Of a DNA stretch of 21,539 bases, positions 12,677 through 21,386 are shown in pieces (the stretch's first letter is position 1; each line of letters begins with the position of its first letter). The notes below the pieces were generated by a model that saw nothing but the letters and a program-made list of their open reading frames with translations, had not been told where the DNA came from and did no database searches. This DNA comes from JACOTK01 sp038256565 (GTDB taxonomy: Bacteria; Actinomycetota; Acidimicrobiia; Acidimicrobiales; CADCSY01): assembly GCA_038256565.1 (NCBI GenBank), contig JBBSKG010000038.1, positions 1 to 21,539 of the forward strand. The letters run 5' to 3'. A program made the position numbers and the translations under genes.

Positions 12677-13720
12677 ATGGCAAGCATTGGAATCATCGGG
12701 GCGTCTGGTTATGTCGGTTCCGAGCTGTTGCGCTTGTGTGCGAGTCATTCAGAACTTGAGGTTGCTTGGGCAACCGGAGACACTCAGGCGGACATAAAGG
12801 TGGGAGAGCTCTATCCAAACCTTTTAGCGGCCTATCCCAATCTTGTGTTCTCGTCTTATGACCAAGGCTTGTTAACAAATGCCGACCTTGTGTTCTTGGC
12901 GTTGCCTCATGGGCAAAGCGCAGAATTAGTTCCTGAGCTGATCGACAAAGTGAATGTCATCGTTGATCTAGCGGCAGACTTTCGTTTGCGTGACGCTGAT
13001 CTTTATCCCAAGTGGTACGACGAAGAACATGCTGCTCCCGAATTGTTGAGCAGTTTCGTTTATGGCCTGCCTGAGCTATTTCGATCTGATCTCGTGGGGG
13101 CAACTCGAATAGCTGTTCCTGGGTGTTATCCCACTGCGTCGCTTCTTGCACTTGCCCCTTTAGCTCGGGCAGGCGTTATCGAGATAAACGGCATTGTTGT
13201 TGATGCTGCCAGTGGTGTTTCAGGAGCGGGACGCCCACCTAAGGCAAACACAACCTTTTGCGCGGTTGATGAGAACTTTCAGGCCTACGGCTTGCTCGAT
13301 CACAGACACACTCCAGAGATCGAACAAGGCCTATCTGAACAAGGGCTGGGTGCAATGGTGTTGTTCACGCCGCATTTGGCTCCGATGAATAGAGGAATAT
13401 TGGCAACGTGTTATGCCCGGCCATCTGTCACCGCAACGAACAAACTTTCGACTGCAAGCCTTATGAACATTTTGGAAGAGGCATATTCAAACGAACCCTT
13501 TGTCGTCGTAACGAGTGAAGCGCCAAGCACTAAGGCAACATTGGGTTCTAACTGCGCACACGTGACTGTTCGCTATGACGAACGTACGGGTTGGGTGATG
13601 GCTCTTGGTGCCATTGACAACTTGGTCAAAGGTGCTGCAGGTCAAGCTTTGCAGTGCGCCAATATCGCTCTTGGTTTTGATGAAACCTTGGGTCTTCCAA
13701 TGACTGGACTCTTGCCATGA
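12677..13720 (+). CDS. argC: N-acetyl-gamma-glutamyl-phosphate reductase
   Basis: Third step of arginine synthesis: NADPH-dependent reduction of N-acetylglutamyl phosphate to the semialdehyde. The 347-residue protein has the Rossmann motif GASGYVG (8-14), LALPHGQS, AADFRLRD, and the catalytic Cys in PGCYPT (C150). The SGVSGAGRPP loop and TPHLAPMNRGI complete the family pattern. The length is typical of the type 1 enzyme. It is the first gene of the operon, preceded by the ARG box and a leaderless-type -10. Its stop overlaps the argJ start by four bases (ATGA). Confidence 0.96.
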   Translation: MASIGIIGASGYVGSELLRLCASHSELEVAWATGDTQADIKVGELYPNLLAAYPNLVFSSYDQGLLTNADLVFLALPHGQSAELVPELIDKVNVIVDLAADFRLRDADLYPKWYDEEHAAPELLSSFVYGLPELFRSDLVGATRIAVPGCYPTASLLALAPLARAGVIEINGIVVDAASGVSGAGRPPKANTTFCAVDENFQAYGLLDHRHTPEIEQGLSEQGLGAMVLFTPHLAPMNRGILATCYARPSVTATNKLSTASLMNILEEAYSNEPFVVVTSEAPSTKATLGSNCAHVTVRYDERTGWVMALGAIDNLVKGAAGQALQCANIALGFDETLGLPMTGLLP

Positions 13721-14901
13721 GCGTTACTGCCGCCGAGGGTTTCGTCGCCGCTGGCATTGCTTGTGGCATCAAAGAGTCCGGCAACACCGACCTCAGCCTT
13801 GTCGCCACTGCTGATCATTATCCTGTTCCAGCAGCGGCAGTATTTACCACCAACCTTTCTACCGCTGCACCAGTGGTTACCACTCGTTCTCATCTAGCCA
13901 TCACTGGGGGACAGGCCAGTGCGGTCATCCTCAACAGTGGAAACGCTAATGCCGCAACGGGGTCTGATGGTCGGGCCAAAGCCGAGCGCATGTGTTTGCT
14001 CGTGGCCGAAAAGATTGGCTGTGAGCCAACGGACGTGTTGGTTTGTTCGACAGGACTCATCGGCATTCCCTTGCCAATGGCTCCTGTCGAATCGGGTGTC
14101 GGACCGTTGGTGGCAGCATTGGCTAGTAGTCCAGAAGCAGGCATTGCCGCTGCAACAGCGATCATGACCACCGACACTGTTTGCAAAGAAGTAGTTGTTC
14201 ATGGGTTAACCATTCCTGGTGAGCGTTTTGCTGTAGGGGGAATGGCTAAGGGTGCAGCCATGCTTGCGCCAAACATGGCAACGATGTTGGCGGTCTTGAC
14301 CACTGATGCGGCAGTAACCGCTGATCAATTACAAGTCGCACTTAGTTCCGGAGTTGCCGATTCATTCAACGCACTTTCAGTTGATGGCTGTACATCGACT
14401 AACGACACGGTGATCATTTTCGCGAGCGGCAAAGCTGGCCCAGTCGACCAAGCATCTCTAAACGCAACTGTTGCCAAAGCCTGCGCATCACTTGCGGCAC
14501 AAATGGCAGATGATGCCGAGGGGGCGACGAAGGTGGTTCGTGTTGTAGTCACGGGGGCTGCATCTATAGATGACGCTCGCAAAGGCGCTCGCAAAATTGC
14601 CGAGAGCGCGTTATGTAAATGTTCTTGGTATGGACAAGACCCTTATTGGGGAAGGGTTGTAAGCGAACTGGGTAGTTCGGGCGCAGCATTTGACCCCGAC
14701 CTTGTCTCGGTATCTTACGGTGGCGTCATGGTTTGTCGAGATGGCATTGCAGCCCAACATGACCAAGAGGCCATAAAGGCGCTGATGGCTGAGCGTCATA
14801 TCGAGCTAGTCGCTGACCTTGGTCTTGGTGATGGAGTGGCGACCATCCTCACGAATGACCTAACGCACGCGTATGTAGACGAGAACATGGGAACGTCATG
14901 A
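13717..14901 (+). CDS. argJ: Glutamate N-acetyltransferase / amino-acid acetyltransferase
   Basis: ArgJ transfers the acetyl group from N-acetylornithine to glutamate, closing the cyclic arginine pathway; some forms also use acetyl-CoA. The 394-residue precursor has GGQASAVILNSGNANAATG (64-82) and STGLIGIPLPM (111-121). The self-cleavage segment is KGAAMLAPNMATML, where cleavage is expected between A188 and T189 to give alpha and beta chains. DSFNALSVDGCTSTNDTV and the C-terminal YGQDPYWGRV and VDENMGTS are also family landmarks. The usual KGSGMI is KGAAML here, a mild change. No argA or argE is in the operon, consistent with ArgJ serving the recycling step. It overlaps argC and argB by four bases each. 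Confidence 0.96.
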   Translation: MSVTAAEGFVAAGIACGIKESGNTDLSLVATADHYPVPAAAVFTTNLSTAAPVVTTRSHLAITGGQASAVILNSGNANAATGSDGRAKAERMCLLVAEKIGCEPTDVLVCSTGLIGIPLPMAPVESGVGPLVAALASSPEAGIAAATAIMTTDTVCKEVVVHGLTIPGERFAVGGMAKGAAMLAPNMATMLAVLTTDAAVTADQLQVALSSGVADSFNALSVDGCTSTNDTVIIFASGKAGPVDQASLNATVAKACASLAAQMADDAEGATKVVRVVVTGAASIDDARKGARKIAESALCKCSWYGQDPYWGRVVSELGSSGAAFDPDLVSVSYGGVMVCRDGIAAQHDQEAIKALMAERHIELVADLGLGDGVATILTNDLTHAYVDENMGTS

Positions 14902-15797
14902 CAGAACAGCCATCCGCCTTGTTCACTGCTGAGGCTTTAACTGCTGAGGCAAAGGCAGAAGTACTCGTTGAGGCGTTGCCCTACATCCGACGTTTTCGTG
15001 GTCGGGTCATGGTCATTAAATACGGCGGCAATGCTATGGGCGATAGCGATGATACGACAGAGCTTGCACACTTTGCCCAAGATGTTGTGATGCTGCATGC
15101 CGTGGGCATTCGCGTTGTGGTTGTCCATGGCGGCGGACCACAAATTGCTGCACTGATGACGCGCCTCGGCAAAGAGTCATCTTTTATTGATGGCCTACGA
15201 GTTACCGATGCTGAGACACTTGACATTGCTCGCATGGTGCTTGTAGGCAAAGTGAATCGTGACATCGTGGGCGCTATTGGCTCTTGTGGAGCGGTAGCAG
15301 TTGGGCTTTCAGGAGAAGACGCTGGGCTCTTGCGAGCAACTCCGAGGTCGCCAGAGCTTGGTTTCGTTGGTGACGTTGACTCGGTAGACACCGACATCAT
15401 TGAGCGCATGCTGGCCGAAGACGTCGTCCCCATCATTGCAACTATTGGATCTGATGAGGCCGGTCAGGCTTATAACATCAATGCCGACACAGCAGCGGGA
15501 GCGATTGCCGAGGCGTTGTCTGCCGAGAAGCTTGTCTACTTAACCAACATCGAAGGCCTACGTGCAGACGTTGATGACCCAAGCAGTCTTCTGTCTGCGG
15601 TAACAGCCGATCAACTCGATGCACTTGTTGCCTCGGGGGCAATAACCACAGGGATGATTCCCAAGGTTTCTTCTTGTGTCCAAGCAGTACGTGCAGGCGT
15701 TGGCCACGCTCACATTCTCGATGGGCGAGTGCCTCATGTTTTGCTTTTGGAAGTTTTCACACACTCTGGCATCGGTACGATGGTGAGTGCATCGTGA
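14898..15797 (+). CDS. argB: Acetylglutamate kinase
   Basis: ArgB phosphorylates N-acetylglutamate, the usual feedback-controlled step. The 299-residue protein shows KYGGNAMGD (41-49), VVVHGGGPQI (74-83), the VGKVN pocket, GLSGEDAGLL (136-145) and NINADTAAGAIAEAL. An N-terminal helix (about 15-33, ending in ALPYIRRFRG) is of the kind that forms the arginine-sensitive hexamer, so feedback inhibition by arginine is likely. Near the start TAEAL-TAEAK is encoded by an imperfect 15-bp repeat (14925-14954, first 11 bases identical). It overlaps argJ by four bases and argD by four bases (GTGA). Confidence 0.96.
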   Translation: MTEQPSALFTAEALTAEAKAEVLVEALPYIRRFRGRVMVIKYGGNAMGDSDDTTELAHFAQDVVMLHAVGIRVVVVHGGGPQIAALMTRLGKESSFIDGLRVTDAETLDIARMVLVGKVNRDIVGAIGSCGAVAVGLSGEDAGLLRATPRSPELGFVGDVDSVDTDIIERMLAEDVVPIIATIGSDEAGQAYNINADTAAGAIAEALSAEKLVYLTNIEGLRADVDDPSSLLSAVTADQLDALVASGAITTGMIPKVSSCVQAVRAGVGHAHILDGRVPHVLLLEVFTHSGIGTMVSAS

Positions 15798-16957
15798 ATA
15801 CCATTGCAGACCCTCGTTCGTGGCACATGCCGACCTATGCGCCCGTTCCGGTCACCTTTGTTCGAGGCGTTGGCAGTGAGTTGTGGGACACCGAAGGTAA
15901 GCGTTATCTCGATTTCCTATGCGGTCTAGCCGTTACTGGGTTGGGTCACTCGCACCCGGTCGTCGCCGAAGCTATTGCCACTCAGGCTGCGACATTGATG
16001 CACGTGTCTAACCTCTACGGCAATGTTGTTGCGCCCGAGGTGGCGGCGACCATTGACCGTTTGTTGGGTGGCGGCGGCCAGGTGTTCTTCACCAACTCCG
16101 GAGCCGAAGCAAATGAATGCGCTATCAAGCTTGCTCGAAAGTGGGGCGGACGAGGTCGACATGTTGTAGTTAGCGCATTCGGATCGTTTCATGGCCGCAC
16201 GTTGGCGACGCTTCACGCAACAGGCCAACCTTCCAAACATGAGACTTTCCAGCCTTTACCTGAAGGGTTTCGTCACGTTCCACTCAATGACCTAGACGCT
16301 CTGGAAGTGGCACTCGATCCCAGCGTTGCCGCAGTGCTGCTTGAGCCGCTGCAGGGCGAGGGGGGAGTGTGGCCAGTCGATGTTGATTACCTCCGCGGCG
16401 TGCGGCGCCTCTGTGATGAGCGTGGAATTTTGCTCATGATGGATGAGGTCCAAACAGGTCTTGGCCGCACCGGGCGGTGGTTTGGTTTTGAACATGCAGG
16501 CATCAAGGCCGATGTTGTGCAACTTGCCAAGGCGCTGGGAAACGGCATGCCCATTGGCGCTTGTTGGGCACGAACAGAAGTTACTTGCGTGTTTGAACCA
16601 GGCGATCACGGCACCACCTATGGAGGCCAACCCATGGCAGCCGCTGCCGCTCGAGCGACTCTTGCGGTCATGGAAGCTGAAGACGTTCCTGCGCTTGCCA
16701 CAAAGGCAGGAGAGCGACTCAGTGTTGGTTTGTCAGCATTGCCTGGTGTTGTCAGCGTTCGAGGTTTGGGGCTTTTGCTCGGTGCTGAGTTGGCTAAAGG
16801 TCTAGATGCAAAAGTCATAGCAATGGCAGCACTCGATGCTGGCCTTGTGGTCAACCCAATCACCCCTACCGCTCTACGTCTTGCGCCGCCATTATTGGTA
16901 AGTGATGACGAAATCGATGAAGCCCTGTCCATTCTCGAAACAGTTCTGAGGGGTTGA
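15794..16957 (+). CDS. argD: Acetylornithine aminotransferase
   Basis: A PLP enzyme converting N-acetylglutamate semialdehyde to N-acetylornithine. The 387 residues start at GTG 15794, which overlaps the argB stop (GTGA). A further-upstream ATG in the same frame (15674) lies deep inside argB and adds a segment with no homology. Motifs are FTNSGAEANECAIKLAR (99-115), SFHGRTLATL, LLEPLQGEGGV (182-192), MMDEVQTGLGRTG (D217 binds the pyridine nitrogen), QLAKALGNGMPIGA (K246 is the Schiff-base Lys) and DHGTTYGGQP. All key residues are present. It sits one base before argF. Confidence 0.95.
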   Translation: MNTIADPRSWHMPTYAPVPVTFVRGVGSELWDTEGKRYLDFLCGLAVTGLGHSHPVVAEAIATQAATLMHVSNLYGNVVAPEVAATIDRLLGGGGQVFFTNSGAEANECAIKLARKWGGRGRHVVVSAFGSFHGRTLATLHATGQPSKHETFQPLPEGFRHVPLNDLDALEVALDPSVAAVLLEPLQGEGGVWPVDVDYLRGVRRLCDERGILLMMDEVQTGLGRTGRWFGFEHAGIKADVVQLAKALGNGMPIGACWARTEVTCVFEPGDHGTTYGGQPMAAAAARATLAVMEAEDVPALATKAGERLSVGLSALPGVVSVRGLGLLLGAELAKGLDAKVIAMAALDAGLVVNPITPTALRLAPPLLVSDDEIDEALSILETVLRG

Positions 16958-16958
16958 C

Positions 16959-17879
16959 GTGAACGTTCGACATCTGCTCGAAGTAAATGATCTAACCCCA
17001 CCCGAGTTAATCAAGGTGCTCGACCTCTCCGAACAAGTTGAACCTCCACAAGTCCTTGCTGGCAAAGGGATGGCGCTGATCTTCGAGAAGCCATCGGCTC
17101 GTACCCGCAACTCTATGGAAATGGCAATCGTGCAGCTCGGGGGCCATCCACTGTCGGTTCGTGGAGATGAGGTTGGAATAGACGTGCGGGAATCTGCTGA
17201 AGATGTCGCTATGACGCTGTCATGCTTTCATGCCGCCATAGGTGCTCGCGTCTTCGAGCATGCAAAGTTAGAACGTATAGCTGCTGTTGCCACTGTTCCT
17301 GTGATCAACATGTTGAGCGATTTCAGCCACCCTCTTCAGGCCCTGGCTGATTTGCTTACCCTGCGACAACATTTTGGCGAACTGAAGGGCCGCAAACTTG
17401 CCTACATTGGCGATGCCAACAATGTAAGTCGCTCCCTTATGTTGGCTGGAGTGATGACGGGCATGGACATTCGCCTTAGCTCACCTAAGGGCTATGACAG
17501 TCCAGAGGCAGATGTGGTTTTGGCGAAGACCCTTGCACAAGAGGCTGGGCTGCGAGGAGCGGTGACCATTACGACCGATCCATTCGAGGCAGTCGACGGT
17601 GTGGATGCGGTTGTAACCGATGTCTGGACGTCGATGGGCCAAGAGGAAGAAGCGATTCAGCGTCGCAAAGCGTTCCAGGGTTATCAGGTCGACGAGAAGC
17701 TGATGAGCGCTGCAGCTCTAGGCGCAGTCTTCTTGCACTGCCTTCCTGCGCACAGGGGTGAAGAAGTGTCGGCTGAGGTTGTTGACGGACCACGTAGTTT
17801 GGTGTGGGCACAAGCTGAAAACCGCATGCATTCAGCACGAGGTTTGCTTAGCTTTCTGTTGGCAGGGGGCCAGTCATGA
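16959..17879 (+). CDS. argF: Ornithine carbamoyltransferase
   Basis: It condenses ornithine and carbamoyl phosphate to citrulline. The 306-residue protein has the carbamoyl-phosphate loop FEKPSARTRNSMEMA, where S-A-R-T-R (46-50) replaces the common S-T-R-T-R. It also has VQLGGHP, FSHPLQALADLLT, YIGDANNVSRSL, TDVWTSMGQE and the ornithine loop FLHCLPAHRGEEV (Cys about 261). The SARTR variant occurs in other functional enzymes, so activity is expected. The start is GTG, one base after the argD stop. The last codons overlap the argR ATG by four bases. Confidence 0.95.
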   Translation: MNVRHLLEVNDLTPPELIKVLDLSEQVEPPQVLAGKGMALIFEKPSARTRNSMEMAIVQLGGHPLSVRGDEVGIDVRESAEDVAMTLSCFHAAIGARVFEHAKLERIAAVATVPVINMLSDFSHPLQALADLLTLRQHFGELKGRKLAYIGDANNVSRSLMLAGVMTGMDIRLSSPKGYDSPEADVVLAKTLAQEAGLRGAVTITTDPFEAVDGVDAVVTDVWTSMGQEEEAIQRRKAFQGYQVDEKLMSAAALGAVFLHCLPAHRGEEVSAEVVDGPRSLVWAQAENRMHSARGLLSFLLAGGQS

Positions 17880-18415
17880 GCGCTTCTTCAGCTTCCAAAA
17901 AATCCAAACTCAAGCAGCCTGCACCCAAGCAATCGCGACTTACCAAGAACCAACGGCAACACCGCATTGCTCAAATACTTGAAACCAACGCAGTGACAAA
18001 TCAAGAACAACTCGTTGACTTGTTGGCTGGCATTGATGTTGTAGCAACACAGACCACTGTTTCTCGTGACCTCGAAGAGATGGGCGCAGTCAAGGTTCGC
18101 GTACCCGGCGGCGAAACCGTATATGCCATACCTGAATTGGCGCATGAGAGGATTGCCCCCGAAGATCATCTTCGGCGGGTGTGTTCGGAGTGGGTTGTTG
18201 ATGTCGTGTGTTCGGCCAACATTGTGATCTTGCGGACTCCACCTGGCTCTGCACATGTTGTGGCTTCTGCGCTTGATCGCGCTGGGCTTGTTGACGTGTT
18301 GGGCACAATCGCTGGTGACGACACGGTGATGATTGTCGTAGCTGAAGGAACCAAGGGAACAGATGCAGCAGAGCGACTCCGTGCGCTCGCTGGATTAACA
18401 GGATCATGGATATGA
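17876..18415 (+). CDS. argR: Arginine repressor
   Basis: A hexameric winged-helix regulator that binds ARG boxes with arginine as co-repressor. The 179-residue protein starts with a Lys/Ser-rich tail (1-24), then the DNA-binding domain QRQHRIAQILETNAVTNQEQ with recognition helix TQTTVSRDLEEMG (58-70). The C-terminal oligomerisation and arginine-binding domain includes RTPPGSAHVVASALDRAG and VLGTIAGDDTVMIVV (141-155). The N-terminal tail makes it longer than the usual 150-165 residues. Encoded between argF and argG, it should control its own operon through the box before argC. A gap of only 13 bases separates it from argG. Confidence 0.95.
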   Translation: MSASSASKKSKLKQPAPKQSRLTKNQRQHRIAQILETNAVTNQEQLVDLLAGIDVVATQTTVSRDLEEMGAVKVRVPGGETVYAIPELAHERIAPEDHLRRVCSEWVVDVVCSANIVILRTPPGSAHVVASALDRAGLVDVLGTIAGDDTVMIVVAEGTKGTDAAERLRALAGLTGSWI

Positions 18416-18428
18416 AGGAGCAAGTGAT

Positions 18429-19658
18429 ATGACAAAGCGCGTAGTACTGGCCTACAGCGGTGGGCTCGACACTTCAGTCGCTGTGAAGTGGCTTCAAGAG
18501 GAACGCGGTGTAGAGGTCATTTGCATAGCTGCAAACGTGGGTCAAGAAGGCGCTGACGACGAAGCAGCCTGGGAGGCTATCTGCCAACGTGCTCTCGACA
18601 CAGGAGCAGTGGTTGCAGAAGTTGTTGATTGTCGTGACGAGTTGGCAAATGATTTTTTATTACCAGCGTTGAAAGCCAACGTTGCTTACGAGGGCAAGTA
18701 CCCGCTCGTTTCAGCGTTGTCACGCCCAGTCATTGCACGCCATTTGGTAGATGCAGCTCGTCGACACAAGGCCGATGCCGTTGCTCATGGTTGCACCGGT
18801 AAAGGCAACGACCAGGTTCGTTTTGAGGTTGGCGTTCGTGCGCTCGCACCCGATCTTGAAATCTTGGCACCGGTTCGCGAATGGGGCATGACTCGCGAAG
18901 ATTGCATCGACTACGCCGCTCGCAAGAACATCACCATTACCGCTACTAAAGAAAAGCTCTATTCCATCGACGACAACATTTGGGGCCGCGCCATTGAGTG
19001 CGGCGAGATGGAAGACCCTTGGGCTGCCCCGCCTCAAGGTGTGTGGTCAATGACAGTTCCAACTGCAACCGAACCTCGCGAAGTGGTTGTTGGTTTTGAA
19101 CAAGGCGTGCCCGTCATGGTCGATGGCACCCCTATGACACCAGCGGTATTGATAGAACACATGAACAAGGTTGTCGGCTCTTACGGTTGGGGACGTCTCG
19201 ACATGGTGGAGAACCGCCGTGTCGGCATCAAGAGCCGCGAGACCTATGAAGCCCCTGGCGCTTTGGCTTTGCTCGCAGCGCATGCTGACCTTGAAGACCT
19301 CACACTTGATCGAGACCTCCATCATGAGAAGGCACGCTTAGAGCCACGGTGGTCTGAACTTGTTTATGACGGCCTTTGGTTCTCTCCTCTTCGTGCTGCT
19401 CTTGACGCGTTCTTTGAAGAGAGCCAGCGCTTTGTAACCGGAGAAGTCCGCTTGCGTTTAGAGTCAGGCAACTGTTTCGTAAACGGTCGTCGCAGCGACT
19501 GGAGCCTCTATGACTATGGGCTTGCAACCTATGACGAAGCAGACAATTTCCGCCACGAAGATGCCGAAGGGTTTGTGCGTCTATGGGGTCTTGGCACCCA
19601 GGTGCATGCAGCGCGCCAAGCAATACCCGCTGGCATTGAACCGGGAAGTCGTCCATGA
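18429..19658 (+). CDS. argG: Argininosuccinate synthase
   Basis: It joins citrulline and aspartate using ATP. The 409-residue protein has the N-type ATP pyrophosphatase motif AYSGGLDTSVA (8-18), GCTGKGNDQVRFE, REWGMTREDCIDYA, EDPWAAPP and SRETYEAPGALAL. The length is a little above 400, normal for the family. AAGGAG at 18415-18420, eight bases from the ATG, is one of the few good Shine-Dalgarno sites in the operon; it marks a fresh ribosome entry after the short argR-argG gap. The end overlaps argH by four bases. Confidence 0.96.
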   Translation: MTKRVVLAYSGGLDTSVAVKWLQEERGVEVICIAANVGQEGADDEAAWEAICQRALDTGAVVAEVVDCRDELANDFLLPALKANVAYEGKYPLVSALSRPVIARHLVDAARRHKADAVAHGCTGKGNDQVRFEVGVRALAPDLEILAPVREWGMTREDCIDYAARKNITITATKEKLYSIDDNIWGRAIECGEMEDPWAAPPQGVWSMTVPTATEPREVVVGFEQGVPVMVDGTPMTPAVLIEHMNKVVGSYGWGRLDMVENRRVGIKSRETYEAPGALALLAAHADLEDLTLDRDLHHEKARLEPRWSELVYDGLWFSPLRAALDAFFEESQRFVTGEVRLRLESGNCFVNGRRSDWSLYDYGLATYDEADNFRHEDAEGFVRLWGLGTQVHAARQAIPAGIEPGSRP

Positions 19659-21043
19659 CGTTGTGGCACGGACGTTTTGCGGATGGTCCAGCTGAGGCGT
19701 TATGGGCTTACACCGTTAGCTTGCCCTTTGATCGAGTCTTGGCACATGACGACATTGTTGGTTCTCGTGCCCATGTTCGTGGACTCGTGCGCGGCGAACT
19801 GCTTGATGCGCAAGAAGCCGGTGCCATTTTGGCCGCGCTTGATCAGGTTGAGACCGAACTCATTGATGAAACTTTTGACTTCGTTGAAGCAGACGAAGAT
19901 ATTCACACCGCAATCGAACGTCGTGTAACTGAGATCGCAGGCCCGGCTGGGGCAAAGTTGCACACGGGACGCAGCCGAAATGATCAAGTCGCAACGGCGT
20001 TTCGTTTGTGGTGCAAACGTGAGTTGGCTCTCGTGGTCGCCCGGGTGCTTGATCTCCAAGACGTGCTAGCCAGTCGCGCCAAAGAGGTTGGCAACGCTTA
20101 CCTTCCTGGTTACACGCATCTGCAACAGGCACAGCCAGTTTTGTTAGCTCATCATCTTCTTGCGCACGGCTGGGCATTGGCTCGCGATGTTGATCGGCTG
20201 TTCGACACTCGTTGTCGCCTTGATGTTTCGCCGCTTGGTGCAGGAGCCTTGGCGGGTTCCTCATTGCCTTTAGATCCTCACGGTACGGCTCAAGATCTTG
20301 GTTTCAGTCGTGCTTTTGAGAACAGTCTCGATGCAGTGAGCGATCGAGATTTCGTTGCTGAAGCCTTATTTGATCTGGCGCTTATCGGTGTACACCTGTC
20401 ACGCATTGGCGAAGAGGTTGTGTTGTGGTCAACCGAAGAGTTCGGTTTCCTCCGCCTTGATGATCGCTACGCAACAGGTTCATCGATGCTGCCCCAGAAG
20501 AAGAACCCAGATATCGCTGAGCTTGCCCGTGGCAAGGCCGGACGTGTCATTGGAAACCTCACGGGGTTGCTAGCAACCCTCAAAGGTTTGCCACTTGCCT
20601 ATAACCGTGATCTGCAAGAAGACAAAGAACCTCTCTTTGATGCCGTTAAACAAGTCTCCCTTGCGCTTGTCGCCATTACAGCGATGTTGGCTACCGCTGA
20701 GTTTCGCATCGATCGAATGCAAGCAGCAGCAGACACTCCCACTTCGGCAGCTATTGATTTAGCGGAGCTTCTCGTGAGCAATGGCACGCCCTTTCGTGAT
20801 GCACACGCAATCGTCGGAGACCTCGTTCGCCAAAGCCTTGCCGACGATGGCCCAAGTCTCGCCGATCTCGTAAAAGCGCACCCATCACTTGGACCAAGCG
20901 CGGCTGTCCTTCTCGAACCAGGCGTCGCCGTAACCCGTCGCACCACCCCAGGCGGAGCAGGCCCCACCCCCGTCGCCGAACAACGCACCCTTTTCACAAA
21001 ACGCCTAATCACCGACCAATCCCGCCTAGCAGCGTTGACTTAG
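19655..21043 (+). CDS. argH: Argininosuccinate lyase
   Basis: It splits argininosuccinate into arginine and fumarate, the last step. The 462-residue protein of the fumarase/aspartase superfamily has WHGRFADGP at the start, HTGRSRNDQVATAFRLW (103-119), PGYTHLQQAQPVLLAHH (151-167, with the catalytic His 155), GAGALAGSSLPLD, and the mobile signature loop TGSSMLPQKKNPD (274-286, catalytic Ser in GSS). The common GSSxMPQKKN is GSSMLPQKKN here; the Met-to-Leu shift is a neutral-looking variant. The C-terminal TTPGGAGPTPVAEQ is typical. It is the last operon gene; no U-tailed terminator was found behind it. Confidence 0.96.
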   Translation: MTLWHGRFADGPAEALWAYTVSLPFDRVLAHDDIVGSRAHVRGLVRGELLDAQEAGAILAALDQVETELIDETFDFVEADEDIHTAIERRVTEIAGPAGAKLHTGRSRNDQVATAFRLWCKRELALVVARVLDLQDVLASRAKEVGNAYLPGYTHLQQAQPVLLAHHLLAHGWALARDVDRLFDTRCRLDVSPLGAGALAGSSLPLDPHGTAQDLGFSRAFENSLDAVSDRDFVAEALFDLALIGVHLSRIGEEVVLWSTEEFGFLRLDDRYATGSSMLPQKKNPDIAELARGKAGRVIGNLTGLLATLKGLPLAYNRDLQEDKEPLFDAVKQVSLALVAITAMLATAEFRIDRMQAAADTPTSAAIDLAELLVSNGTPFRDAHAIVGDLVRQSLADDGPSLADLVKAHPSLGPSAAVLLEPGVAVTRRTTPGGAGPTPVAEQRTLFTKRLITDQSRLAALT

Positions 21044-21095
21044 GACCCGAGACAAAACTACTTGCGAGGACGAAGAAGGAATCGGCACCAACATC

Positions 21096-21128
21096 TTGGC
21101 CGTCATACCCCTTGGGTATGGTCATAAT
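21096..21128 (+). promoter_or_regulatory. CsoR-type palindrome and possible promoter before the small ORF
   Basis: CATACCC-CTT-GGGTATG (21104-21120) is a perfect 7-bp inverted repeat with a three-base centre. The core TACCC...GGGTA is the form of operator used by CsoR/RcnR-superfamily metal or sulfur sensors. CATAAT (21123-21128) resembles a -10 box and TTGGCC (21096-21101) a weak -35, though the 21-base spacer is too long for confidence. No T-run follows, so it does not look like the argH terminator. The regulator identity is inference from the motif alone. Confidence 0.45.
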
Positions 21129-21188
21129 CCTTAAAGTAAATGATATGGAAGCTCGATGATAAAGCTAACTAACAAAGGAGGAATTATC

Positions 21189-21386
21189 ATGGGAAATCTG
21201 ACTACTGATAGCGACAACGTTGAGTTCGCCAGCGACGACGACGTGCAAGCAGGAGTTGAACGTTCCTTGGCCGAACTCGGGATGACCTACGAGGAACTCG
21301 AAGCTCAGGCCAAGGAGGGTGAGTTCGCGTCTGAGCGAGCACGTCTTACCTGGTTCATGATTTCTCCTGACGTTGAGCACTGCTGA
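21189..21386 (+). CDS. Small acidic protein, unknown function
   Basis: ATG 21189 follows AAAGGAGG (21174-21181) with a seven-base gap, the best Shine-Dalgarno in the window. The earlier in-frame ATG at 21156 has none. The 65-residue product has an acidic disordered start (TTDSDNVEFASDDDV). A helical body follows, VERSLAELGMTYEELEAQAKEG-F-SERARLTWFMI, and a short tail SPDVEHC ending in Cys. The body resembles small actinobacterial proteins that precede a second overlapping gene, as here. I do not recognise a named family. Antitoxin, adaptor or peptide-precursor roles are all open. A CsoR-type palindrome lies 68 bases upstream. Confidence 0.7.
   Translation: MGNLTTDSDNVEFASDDDVQAGVERSLAELGMTYEELEAQAKEGEFASERARLTWFMISPDVEHC

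Noticed and set aside
15674..15793. Upstream ATG in the argD frame
   Set aside because: It would overlap argB by over 120 bases and add a Ser/Arg/Trp-rich stretch with no aminotransferase homology. GTG 15794 gives the standard four-base overlap and normal length.
17090..17120. SARTR in place of STRTR in ArgF as a sign of a different carbamoyltransferase
   Set aside because: The HCLPAHRG ornithine loop and the arg operon context fit ornithine carbamoyltransferase, and the SARTR variant is known in functional enzymes.
20475..20515. GSSMLPQKKN in ArgH as a damaged signature
   Set aside because: Only the usual Met is shifted or replaced by Leu. The catalytic Ser, Lys and Asn are all present and the rest of the enzyme is intact.
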